Source: Azospirillum brasilense (GTDB lineage: Bacteria; Pseudomonadota; Alphaproteobacteria; Azospirillales; Azospirillaceae). Taken from it: a stretch of 64,000 nucleotides of DNA. This document shows positions 17,071 through 24,594 of the stretch, one piece after another. The stretch lies in contig NZ_CP032348.1 in assembly GCF_005222205.1 (NCBI RefSeq), positions 275,001 through 339,000 on the forward strand, given 5' to 3'. A program made the position numbers and the translations under genes. How positions within the stretch are numbered: the first letter of the stretch is position 1; every line of letters begins with the position of its first letter. The notes under the pieces are model-generated. The model was not told the origin of the DNA and did not search any database. It was given only the letters and a program-made list of their open reading frames with translations.

Positions 17071-17835
17071 TCACATCTTCGGGGCGGGCGGGAAGCCGAA
17101 GCGCTGGAAGGTGGCGAGGCCGGCGTCCGAGGCCAGGAAATCCGCGAAGCGCTTGGCGGCGTCCGGCGCGGCGCTGGTCTTCAGCACGGCGACGGGGGCG
17201 TATTCGGCCTCGTACCACTCTGGCGGAATGGCGATGACGGACAGCTTGCCCGGGTTCTGCGCCGCCTCCGACGCGCCGATGATGGCGGCGTCCACGTTGC
17301 CGTCCAGCACATAGAGGGCGAGCTGCTTCACGGTCGCGGCGCGGACGGTGACGTTGCGGCGGATCGCCTCGCCCTGGCCGGACTTGTTCAGGATGTCCTC
17401 CGCCGTGCGGCCCAGCGCCATCGCCTGCGGGTCGCCCAGCCCGACGCGGACGCCCGGCTTGGCGAGGTCGGCGACGCTGCGGATCGCCTCGGCCTTGCCC
17501 GGCGCCACCGCCAGCACCGGGCCGTGCACCACCAGCACCTTGAGGTCGGCGACGGCATCCAGTTCCTTCAGCTTGTCGGTGTAGAAGGTCGTGCCGGGGA
17601 TGAACAGGTCGCCGGCCCTCGTCTCGTCGAAGCGGGCGAGAAGCTGGCCCGACCCGCCGTATTCGGCCGTCACGGTGATTCCCGTCTCCTTGCGGAACGC
17701 CTCGATCAGCGCCTCAACCGGCGGGCGGAGGCCGGCGCCGACATAGGCGTGGAGGTCCTGGGCCGCCGCGGCGGTCTGGGCGGCGGTCTGGAGAGCCAGC
17801 AGCCCGAAGGCGAGGGCGAGGGCTGTCAAACGCAT
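17071..17835 (-). CDS. ModA-like periplasmic oxyanion-binding protein
   Basis: A 254-residue exported solute-binding protein. The signal peptide MRLTALALAFGLLALQTAAQ ends at AAAAQ, then LHAYVGAGLRPPVEALIEAF and ITVTAEYGGSGQLLARFD, which is the ModA/WtpA-type anion-binding beginning. VADLAKPGVRVGLGDPQAMALG matches the second ligand loop. The substrate is probably molybdate or tungstate. The ATG at 17835 is selected because it begins the signal peptide. It is first of a two-gene operon with the permease. Confidence 0.85.
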   Translation of the reverse strand: MRLTALALAFGLLALQTAAQTAAAAQDLHAYVGAGLRPPVEALIEAFRKETGITVTAEYGGSGQLLARFDETRAGDLFIPGTTFYTDKLKELDAVADLKVLVVHGPVLAVAPGKAEAIRSVADLAKPGVRVGLGDPQAMALGRTAEDILNKSGQGEAIRRNVTVRAATVKQLALYVLDGNVDAAIIGASEAAQNPGKLSVIAIPPEWYEAEYAPVAVLKTSAAPDAAKRFADFLASDAGLATFQRFGFPPAPKM

Positions 17836-17971
17836 GGGCACGGTTCCTTCGGTTCGTTGCGGAATGGTGACTCGCCCGACGCTGTATCGGTTCGGATACT
17901 GCGCTGGGTGGACGCTGTCAACAGGCCGTTGTACGCGAAGGTATATAGCGGTTGTGAGGGCATTGAGCGTT

Positions 17972-18091
17972 CCCCTCTCCCCCCTGGGGAGAGGGTTAAG
18001 GGTGAGGGGGGTGCACGCTTGCCGGACGTTAGCGCCACGCGCAACCCCCTCACCGGCCCTGCGGGCCACCCTCTCCCCGGAGGGGAGAGGG
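17972..18091. repeat. Dispersed GC-rich intergenic palindrome, paired copy
   Basis: Two hairpin modules, CCCTCTCCCCCCTGGGGAGA at about 17974 and CCCTCTCCCCGGAGGGGAGA at about 18069, lie in opposite orientation. Facing GGGTGAGGGGG and CCCCCTCACC arms make a larger inverted repeat. The same CCCTCTCCC...GGGAGAGGG element recurs at 26283, 34536 (variant) and 39834. It separates the modA-like promoter from the uxaB end. Confidence 0.75.
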
Positions 18092-18099
18092 CTTCTGAC

Positions 18100-19605
18100 T
18101 CAGCTCACCAACGCTTCCAAAGCGCCGCGCATGCCGCGCTCCTCGATCACCGCCAGATGGGCGGCGGTGCGGTGCGCCAGACCGGGGATGCGGGTCAGGT
18201 CCTCGCCCCACAGCGCGGCGTTGGACAGCACCGCGTCCACCAGCGCCGCCGGGACGCCGCCATGCGCCGCCCAGGCGCCGGACAGCGCCGTCAGCACCGC
18301 CGCGTCGTCGCGGATCGGGTAGGGGCCGGCGTCGCGGTTGCCGGTGCAGGCACCGTCCGCCGTCCGCGTGCCCTTGTAGAAGCGCAGCAGGGCGGCCAGC
18401 GAGAAGGACAGGCCGTCCGGCGCCTCGCCATGGGCGGCGGCGTAGTCCTTCAGGCTGGGCAGGACGCGCACCTGCCACTTCGACACCGAGTTCAGCGAAA
18501 TGGCGATCAGCTCGTGCCGGATGTAGGGGTTGCCGAAGCGCTCCATGATGGTGCGGGCGTAATCCTGGCGCTCGGCGTCGGGCAGGGGCACGAAGGGGAC
18601 GATCTCCCCAAACATCACCGTGTTCAGGTAGGCGGACAGGGTGGCGTCGTCCATCATGCCCTTCACCGTGTCCACCCCCGCCACGAAGGCGGCGAGGGCG
18701 CTGGCGGTGTGGGCGCCGTTGAGGATGCGCACCTTGCGCGTGCGGTAGGGCTGCAGGTCGTCGGTCCAGACCACGTTCAGCCCGGCCTTGTGCAGCGGGA
18801 ACTCCTCGGCCAGGGCCGCCGGGCCTTCGATGACCCAGACGTGGAAGGGCTCGCCGGCCACGGCCAGCGGGTCCTCATAGCCCCATGCGGCGGCGAGCGC
18901 CGCGGCCTCGTCGCGCGGGTGGCCGGGTACGATGCGGTCGACCAGCGTGTTCAGGAAGTGGTTGTGCGCCTCGACCCAGGCGGCGAAGCCGGATTCCAGG
19001 CCCCAGCGCTTGGCGTGGGCCAGAACGATCCGCTTCAGCTTGGCGCCGTTGGCCTCGATCAGCTCGCAGGGCAGCAGGACGAGGCCGCTCTCCGGCGTGC
19101 CGCCCAGCGCGGTGAAGCGGGCGTGCAGCAGCGCCGCGACCTTGGCCGGGAAGCTCTGCTGGCAGGCGCCGGGGGTGTAGGGCTCCGCCACGTCGGCAAT
19201 GCCGGCCTCCGTCGTGTTGGACACCAGGAAGCGCAGCGCCGGTGCGGTGGCGAGCGCCAGCATGCGGTCCCACGCGGCGTAGGGGTTCAGCGCGTCGGAC
19301 ACGCAGCTCACCACCCGGCGGGATTCGACCTCCTTGCCTTGCTCGATGCCGCGCAGCAGAACGGTGTAGAGCCCCTCCTGCGCGTTCAGCAGGCCGGCGA
19401 CGCCCTGGTCCAGCGGCTGGGCGACGGCGACCCCGGCGCTCATCAGCCCGGCGCCGTTGGCGACGTCCACCATCCAATCGACGAAGCCGCGCAGGAAGTT
19501 GCCGTCGCCGATCTGAAGGACGGTGACGGGCAGGCGCGGGGCGCCCGCCGTGTGCGCCACATCGAAGGCGCCGGCGGCGAGCGATTCACGGGAGAGAAGA
19601 GGCAT
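18100..19605 (-). CDS. uxaB: Tagaturonate reductase UxaB-like
   Basis: A 501-residue NAD-dependent polyol/uronate dehydrogenase of the mannitol dehydrogenase family. The N-terminal Rossmann region has VLQIGDGNFLRGFVDWMVD, and the C-terminal domain carries the catalytic K-x4-N-x2-H motif in RKVRILNGAHTAS. The UxaB-type string FGEIVPFVPLP is present. It interconverts tagaturonate and altronate in galacturonate catabolism; fructuronate reductase (UxuB) is the main alternative. ATG 19605 follows AAAGGA and lies 42 bp after galM, so the two are probably co-transcribed. Confidence 0.82.
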   Translation of the reverse strand: MPLLSRESLAAGAFDVAHTAGAPRLPVTVLQIGDGNFLRGFVDWMVDVANGAGLMSAGVAVAQPLDQGVAGLLNAQEGLYTVLLRGIEQGKEVESRRVVSCVSDALNPYAAWDRMLALATAPALRFLVSNTTEAGIADVAEPYTPGACQQSFPAKVAALLHARFTALGGTPESGLVLLPCELIEANGAKLKRIVLAHAKRWGLESGFAAWVEAHNHFLNTLVDRIVPGHPRDEAAALAAAWGYEDPLAVAGEPFHVWVIEGPAALAEEFPLHKAGLNVVWTDDLQPYRTRKVRILNGAHTASALAAFVAGVDTVKGMMDDATLSAYLNTVMFGEIVPFVPLPDAERQDYARTIMERFGNPYIRHELIAISLNSVSKWQVRVLPSLKDYAAAHGEAPDGLSFSLAALLRFYKGTRTADGACTGNRDAGPYPIRDDAAVLTALSGAWAAHGGVPAALVDAVLSNAALWGEDLTRIPGLAHRTAAHLAVIEERGMRGALEALVS

Positions 19606-19647
19606 GACGGAGAGTCCTTTGGGAATCGGATTGCGCTGGCCGGGGAT

Positions 19648-20721
19648 TCAGGCGACGCCGAAGCGGTAGACGATGCGGCCCGTGTACCACTGGCCGGGGG
19701 CCAGAGCGGTGGAGGGGAAGGACGGGATGTTGACGGCGTTGGGGAAGTGCGACGGCTCCAGGCAGAAGGCGCTGTGCCGGGTGTAGAGCGTGCCGCCTTT
19801 GCCGAGGTCGCGCGGCGTCTGGCCGTCGAGGAAATTGCCGGTGTAGACCTGCACGCCCGGTTCCGTTGAGAGGACCTCCAGCACCCGCCCGCTGCCCGGA
19901 TGGACGACGCGGGCGTGCAGCCCCAGCGCGCCCTCCGGCTTGTCCACCGCGTAGTGCAGGTCGTAGCCCTTGCCGAGTGCCAGCATCGGGTGGTCGGCGC
20001 CGATCCGCGCGCCGAAGGCGGCGGGGCTGCGGAAGTCGAGGGGCGTGCCGGTCACGTCCACAAGCTCCCCGGTGGGGACGGCGGTGGCGTCGAGCGCCAG
20101 ATAGCGGCTGCCGTTGACCGTCGCCACATGGTCGAGGATGGACGACCCGGCGTCGCCCGACAGGTTGAAGAAGCTGTGGTCGGTGAAGTTCGCCACGGTT
20201 GCCTTGTCCGCCGCGACGGCGGTCCAGGCGATGGTCAGGGCGTTGTCCTCGTCCAGCGCATAGACCAGCCGGACGGGCAGGGTGCCGGGGAAGCCCTCCT
20301 CCCCATCCTCGAAGACATAGGTCAGTTCCAGGCTCGTTTCGTCCAATTGACGCGCGTTGAAGGTGCGGAAGCGCGAGCCGCGCTGGCCGCCGTGCAGCGT
20401 GTTGGGCGGCGCGTTGACGGCGGTGCGGTGCTCCACCCCGTCCAGCGTGAAGCGTCCGCCGCCGATGCGCCCGCAATAGCGCCCGATGAAGGAGCCCATG
20501 GAGGGCTGGCCGGCCATCGTCTGCTCCAGCGTCTCGTAGCCCTGCACCACGTCGCCGAGGGCGCCGTCGCGGTCGGGCGCCAGGATCTGGACGATCTTGC
20601 AGCCATAATTGGTGATGCGGACGGCCATGCCCCGGCGGTTCCGCAGGGTGAACAGGTCGGTCGGCGTGCCGTCGATGGTGGCGCGGAAATCCTCGCGCCG
20701 GAGGTCGGCATAAGGCGTCAT
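19648..20721 (-). CDS. galM: Aldose 1-epimerase (mutarotase)
   Basis: A 357-residue cytoplasmic galactose mutarotase-like enzyme. Recognisable blocks are ITNYGCKIVQILAPDRDG, IGRYCGRIGGGRF, LHGGQRGSRFRTF (first catalytic His), DHSFFNLSGDAGSSILDH (second catalytic His) and TEPGVQVYTGNFLDG. It interconverts alpha and beta anomers of aldoses. It lies upstream of the tagaturonate reductase gene. The palindrome at 20765-20780 sits 44-59 bp upstream of the ATG, in promoter position. Confidence 0.92.
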   Translation of the reverse strand: MTPYADLRREDFRATIDGTPTDLFTLRNRRGMAVRITNYGCKIVQILAPDRDGALGDVVQGYETLEQTMAGQPSMGSFIGRYCGRIGGGRFTLDGVEHRTAVNAPPNTLHGGQRGSRFRTFNARQLDETSLELTYVFEDGEEGFPGTLPVRLVYALDEDNALTIAWTAVAADKATVANFTDHSFFNLSGDAGSSILDHVATVNGSRYLALDATAVPTGELVDVTGTPLDFRSPAAFGARIGADHPMLALGKGYDLHYAVDKPEGALGLHARVVHPGSGRVLEVLSTEPGVQVYTGNFLDGQTPRDLGKGGTLYTRHSAFCLEPSHFPNAVNIPSFPSTALAPGQWYTGRIVYRFGVA

Positions 20722-20764
20722 GGCGTGGGTGCCCCTTGGACCGGAGGATGCCGGAAGGATATTG

Positions 20765-20780
20765 GATATATTAATATATC
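20765..20780. promoter_or_regulatory. AT-rich palindromic operator upstream of galM-uxaB
   Basis: Perfect 16-bp palindrome GATATATTAATATATC in a very GC-rich background, with outer GGATA...TATCC arms. Its 10-bp core ATATTAATAT (20768-20777) matches ATAYTARTAT sites at 51806-51823 and 55013-55022. Probable operator or operator-promoter of the galM operon. Confidence 0.6.
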
Positions 20781-20800
20781 AGTATCCGGGGCGGAAGGAG

Positions 20801-20831
20801 AAAGGCGCCCGCCGCGGGAGCGGGCGCTTTT
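20801..20831 (-). terminator. Terminator downstream of GNAT gene
   Basis: Stem GCGCCCGC / GCGGGCGC with AAAG and CTTTT flanks on either side. It lies 26 bp past the minus-strand GNAT stop and upstream of the galM promoter, insulating the two units. Confidence 0.75.
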
Positions 20832-20856
20832 GCCGCACGTCGACGGCTTGGCGGCG

Positions 20857-21915
20857 TCAGCGGGCCAGGGCTGCGCCCAGCGCCGCGACGTCGATCTGGT
20901 GGGTTCGGAGAATCTTGTGCTCCGCGTAGCCGAGGCGGCGGTTGATCGCCAGCATCGGCCCGTTCGTCGCCGCGTTGCGGGTGATCATCAGCCGGACGGA
21001 GGGCCGGGCGGAACGGACATGCCGCAGCAAGGCGGCCTTCAGCCCCTTGCCCACCCCCAGCCCGCGCCGGTCACGGCGCACGCCGGTGACGATCTGATGG
21101 ACCCGGTCGGTCATCTCCGGGTGCCAGAAAACGTCGCTGAAGCCGATCACCGACCCGTCGGCATCGCGCAGCACGATCATGTGGTGCTCCACCTGCTGGA
21201 ACTGGACGTTGCGCTTCCATTCCATGGCCATCGCCATCGTCACTGGGATCAGCGGCTGGTCCAGCCGGTCGCGCGGCAGATCGGGCAGCAGGGCGTTGTG
21301 CAGCGGCAGGATCGCTTCGAATTCCGCGTCCGGGACCTCGCCGGCGTGGATGGTTTCCGTCAAGCCGGGGACCGCAAGGGGCATTGCCGCGTGCCAATCC
21401 TCCACCATCGCCCAATCGACGCTGTCCAGCGCCAGCCGGCTGTCCACCGATCGCAGCCGTTCGTCGGCCCCGATGGCGCGGAGGAAGCCGTGGCCGTCCG
21501 CCTCTTCGGTGACCAGGGTCAGCAGGTTCTTCCCGTGCGCGGTCATCAGGCCGTGGATTTCCGCCAGCAGTCGGCGGCCGATCCCCCGGCGCCGCCACTC
21601 CTTCAGCACGAAGCCGTCGGCGTGCAGGTGGGGCAGCGCCGCCCGGATGTCCGGCTGGTCGGGGTTGGGCAGGAAGGCGTAGACGATGCCGACGATTCGC
21701 CCCTCCGCCCGAGCGACCCAGTGGACATTGCGTCCGAAGGCGCTCGGCTGCCGTTCGATCGCTTCGAACCAGGCGTCGGAGGGCGGGAGATCGTCCGCGC
21801 CGGACTGCGCGTGCCGCGCCCGGCGGAAAACATGCCGCTCCGCCCACAGCTCCGGCGGAGCGCTGTGCGGGTCGAAGGGAAGAATATCGAACGCGGGCAG
21901 AGCGGAAGCGGTCAT
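20857..21915 (-). CDS. Tandem GNAT-domain acetyltransferase
   Basis: A 352-residue protein with two GNAT folds. The first (about 20-160) has the acetyl-CoA loop LKEWRRRGIGRRLLAEIHGL. The second (about 190-345) has VRRDRRGLGVGKGLKAALLR followed by ITRNAATNGPMLAINRRLGY, the usual C-terminal GNAT signature. Tandem GNATs often act on aminoglycosides, spermidine or amino-acid-like substrates, but none is indicated here. The ATG at 21915 is chosen because the upstream in-frame extension lacks conserved character and GAGGGTG precedes this start. It is a single-gene unit. Confidence 0.82.
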   Translation of the reverse strand: MTASALPAFDILPFDPHSAPPELWAERHVFRRARHAQSGADDLPPSDAWFEAIERQPSAFGRNVHWVARAEGRIVGIVYAFLPNPDQPDIRAALPHLHADGFVLKEWRRRGIGRRLLAEIHGLMTAHGKNLLTLVTEEADGHGFLRAIGADERLRSVDSRLALDSVDWAMVEDWHAAMPLAVPGLTETIHAGEVPDAEFEAILPLHNALLPDLPRDRLDQPLIPVTMAMAMEWKRNVQFQQVEHHMIVLRDADGSVIGFSDVFWHPEMTDRVHQIVTGVRRDRRGLGVGKGLKAALLRHVRSARPSVRLMITRNAATNGPMLAINRRLGYAEHKILRTHQIDVAALGAALAR

Positions 21916-22016
21916 GAACACCCTCGGCGGAACCGATGCACGGAGCGCGGGAGTGTGTGGTGTGTCGCCACGCTCCAGGGCTGTGTCGGATCGTCGCAAG
22001 CCGAGGGGCCCAGACG

Positions 22017-22047
22017 TTGCCCCGGCCCGTCGACCGGGCCGGGGCAA
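22017..22047 (-). terminator. Strong GC hairpin after the met operon
   Basis: Perfect 13-bp inverted repeat TTGCCCCGGCCCG / CGGGCCGGGGCAA with a 5-nt loop, 38 bp beyond the last metQ stop. There is no T-run, so it may stabilise the transcript end or act as a non-canonical terminator. Confidence 0.45.
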
Positions 22048-22084
22048 TTCGCGGAACACAGGAAAGGGCTGTCCTACCCGGCAG

Positions 22085-22885
22085 TTACCAAGCCGGGACC
22101 ACCGCGCCCTTGAAGCGGTCGAGGATGAACTGCTTCACCTCGTCGCTCTGGTACACCTTCACCAGCGTGGCGACCCACGGCTTGTCCTGGTCGGCCTTGC
22201 GGACGGCGATGACGTTGGCGTAGGGGCTCTCGCTGGCCTCGCGGGCGATGGCGTCCTTGTTCGGGTCCAGGCCGGACTCCATGGCGAAGTTGGTGTTGAT
22301 GACCGCCACGGTCACATCGTCCAGCGAGCGCGGAAGCTGGGCGGCGTCCAGCTCCAGGATCTGCAGCTTCTTCGGGTTGTCGGAGATGTCGAGCGGCGAC
22401 GCCTTCAGGCCGGCGCTCTCCTTCACCTTGATCAGCCCCTTGGCCTGGAGCAGCAGCAGGGCGCGGCCGCCGTTGGTCGGGTCGTTGGGGATGGAGATCT
22501 TGGCGCCGTCGGGCAGCTCGTCCAGGCTCTTCACCTTCTTCGAGTAGACGCCCATCGGGAAGATCACCGTCTTGGCGACGCTGACCAGCTCATAGCCACG
22601 GTCCTTCACCTGGTTGTCCAGGTAGGGCTGGTGCTGGAAGGAGTTGGCGTTCAGGTCGCCCTGGGCCAGCGCCTGGTTCGGGATGACGTAGTCGGAGAAC
22701 TCCAGCACCGTCAGGTCGAGGCCCTCCTTGGCGGCCAGCGGCTTCACCTTTTCAAGGATCTGGCCGTGCGGGCCGGGGGTGACGCCGATCTTCAGGGCTT
22801 CGGCCGACGCGCCGACGGCGGTCGCCAGGGTCGCGATGCCGGCCACCAGACCAAAGGCCGCGCCGAGCACACGGGTACGGAACAT
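22085..22885 (-). CDS. metQ: Methionine ABC transporter substrate-binding protein MetQ (copy 1)
   Basis: A 266-residue exported NlpA/MetQ-family protein. The signal sequence is VLGAAFGLVAGIATLATAVG, then LKIGVTPGPHGQILEKVKPL. Family hallmarks NSFQHQPYLDN, ISIPNDPTNGGRALLLLQ and INTNFAMESGLDP are clear. There is no lipobox cysteine, so it appears to be a soluble periplasmic form. The ATG at 22885 follows GAGGAG by 6 nt, and the gene begins 10 bp after metI. It is the last gene of a metNIQ unit that also contains a second metQ at 26330. Confidence 0.92.
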   Translation of the reverse strand: MFRTRVLGAAFGLVAGIATLATAVGASAEALKIGVTPGPHGQILEKVKPLAAKEGLDLTVLEFSDYVIPNQALAQGDLNANSFQHQPYLDNQVKDRGYELVSVAKTVIFPMGVYSKKVKSLDELPDGAKISIPNDPTNGGRALLLLQAKGLIKVKESAGLKASPLDISDNPKKLQILELDAAQLPRSLDDVTVAVINTNFAMESGLDPNKDAIAREASESPYANVIAVRKADQDKPWVATLVKVYQSDEVKQFILDRFKGAVVPAW

Positions 22886-22895
22886 CTCCAACTCC

Positions 22896-23564
22896 TCAGG
22901 ACTTCAGGTTGCGTTTGTTGACGCGGCGGGCGATCCAGTCGCCCGTCGATTGAACGATCTGCACCAGCACGATCAGCACGATCACCACCGCCAGCATGAC
23001 CTCCGGCAGGAAGCGCTGGTAGCCGTAGCGGATGCCGAGGTCGCCCAGGCCGCCGCCGCCGACAGCACCCACCATGGCCGAATAGCCGATCAGGCTGACC
23101 ACCGACAGCGTCAGGCCCAGCGCGATGGCGGGCATCGCCTCCGGCAGCAGGACCTTGCGGATGATCTGGAAGGGCGTGGCGCCCATGGACTGCGCCGCCT
23201 CGATCAGGCCGCGGTCGACCTCGCGCACGGCGCCCTCGACGATGCGGGCAATGAAGGGCACGGCGGCGACCGTCAGCGGCACGATGGCCGCGGCGGTGCC
23301 GATGGAGGTGCCGGCGATCATCCGGGTGAAGGGGATGATCGCTACCACCAGGATGATGAAGGGGGTGGAGCGCGTCATGTTCACCAGCACGCCGGCGATC
23401 CGGTTGAAGGTGAGGTTCTGCAGCAGCTCCCCCCGGCCGGTGACGGCCAGGAGCACGCCCAGCGGAAGGCCCAGCGCCGTGCCCAGGAGGCCCGACACCG
23501 CCACCATGTAGAGCGTGTCGAGAAGCGCCTTAAACAGCAGCGCGTAGATTTCCGGGGACAGCAT
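22896..23564 (-). CDS. metI: Methionine ABC transporter permease MetI
   Basis: A 222-residue inner-membrane permease with about five helices. It has the NTRSTPFIILVVAIIPF-like stretch (here MTRSTPFIILVVAIIPFTRM) and the EAA loop LIEAAQSMGATPFQIIRKVL that contacts MetN. Length matches E. coli MetI (217). The ATG at 23564 overlaps the end of metN by 35 bp and has GAGGTG upstream; a GTG at 23582 would add six residues. It forms the D/L-methionine importer with MetN and MetQ. Confidence 0.92.
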   Translation of the reverse strand: MLSPEIYALLFKALLDTLYMVAVSGLLGTALGLPLGVLLAVTGRGELLQNLTFNRIAGVLVNMTRSTPFIILVVAIIPFTRMIAGTSIGTAAAIVPLTVAAVPFIARIVEGAVREVDRGLIEAAQSMGATPFQIIRKVLLPEAMPAIALGLTLSVVSLIGYSAMVGAVGGGGLGDLGIRYGYQRFLPEVMLAVVIVLIVLVQIVQSTGDWIARRVNKRNLKS

Positions 23565-24594
23565 GACCGAGCACCTCGACACCGAGCTTGTTGACGTTCA
23601 GGAGGCTGATGGCCGCCTCGATGGACTGCGGGTTGCCGATGGCCTCCACCACCAGCGTTCCGAAGGGCGCGCCCTGGATCTCGTCGATCTGGCCGTGCCA
23701 GATGTTCAGGTCCAGGTTCAGCTTGCGGCTGATCGCGCTGATCACCGGGGAGGTCGCGCGCTCGCCCGTGAAGGTGATGCGCAGCACCATGTTCGACCCC
23801 GGAACCGGCGTCGCCGACAGGCGGGCGCGCAAGCTGTCCGGGATGCCGCGGTTGATGACCGGATCGACGAAGGTCTTCGTCGTCTCGTGCTTGGGGTGCG
23901 CGAAGATGTCGAAGACCGGCCCCTGTTCGATGATCCGCCCGTTCTCCATCACCGCCACCTTGTGGCAGATTTCCTTGATGACGGCGATCTCGTGGGTGAT
24001 CAGGACGATGGTCAGCCCCAGCCGCTTGTTGATGTCGGCCAGCAGGTGGAGGATCTGGGTCGTCGTCTCCGGGTCCAGCGCGGAGGTCGCCTCGTCCGAC
24101 AGCAGCACCTTGGGCTTGCTGGCCAGCGCGCGGGCGATGCCGACGCGCTGCTTCTGCCCGCCCGACAGCTCCGCCGGGTAGCGGTCGCGCTTGTCGGTGA
24201 GGCCGACGAGGTCGAGCAGCGGCTCCACCGTTTCACGGATCTGTGCCTTGGCCACCCCGGCCAGCTCCAGCGGCAGGGCGACGTTGTCGAACACCGTGCG
24301 CGAGGACAGCAGGTTGAAGTGCTGGAAGATCATGCCGATGCTGTGCCGCGCCTCGCGCAGCTCGCGCGGCGACAGGGCGGTGACGTCCACCCCGTCGACC
24401 AGCACGCGGCCCGAGGTCGGCTTCTCCAGCAGGTTCACGGTGCGCAGCAGCGTGGATTTGCCGGCGCCTGAACGGCCGATGATGCCGTAGATCTCGCCGC
24501 GACCGATGGTCAGGTCGATGTCGGCGAGCGCCTGGACCGGCTGGCCGGTGCCGCGGGACGGGTAGGTTTTCTGAAGCTGTTCGAAGGTTATCAT
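23530..24594 (-). CDS. metN: Methionine ABC transporter ATPase MetN
   Basis: A 354-residue ATPase. Walker A is GRSGAGKST, the signature LSGGQKQR, Walker B VLLSDEATSALDP and H-loop ITHEIAV. After about residue 245 comes the NIL/ACT-like regulatory domain (VLRITFTGERATSPVISAIS onward) that in MetN binds methionine and trans-inhibits transport. Its ATG overlaps the stop of the acyl-CoA ligase gene by 4 bp (ATGA), showing the ligase is truly in the operon. Confidence 0.95.
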   Translation of the reverse strand: MITFEQLQKTYPSRGTGQPVQALADIDLTIGRGEIYGIIGRSGAGKSTLLRTVNLLEKPTSGRVLVDGVDVTALSPRELREARHSIGMIFQHFNLLSSRTVFDNVALPLELAGVAKAQIRETVEPLLDLVGLTDKRDRYPAELSGGQKQRVGIARALASKPKVLLSDEATSALDPETTTQILHLLADINKRLGLTIVLITHEIAVIKEICHKVAVMENGRIIEQGPVFDIFAHPKHETTKTFVDPVINRGIPDSLRARLSATPVPGSNMVLRITFTGERATSPVISAISRKLNLDLNIWHGQIDEIQGAPFGTLVVEAIGNPQSIEAAISLLNVNKLGVEVLGHAVPGNLRAAV

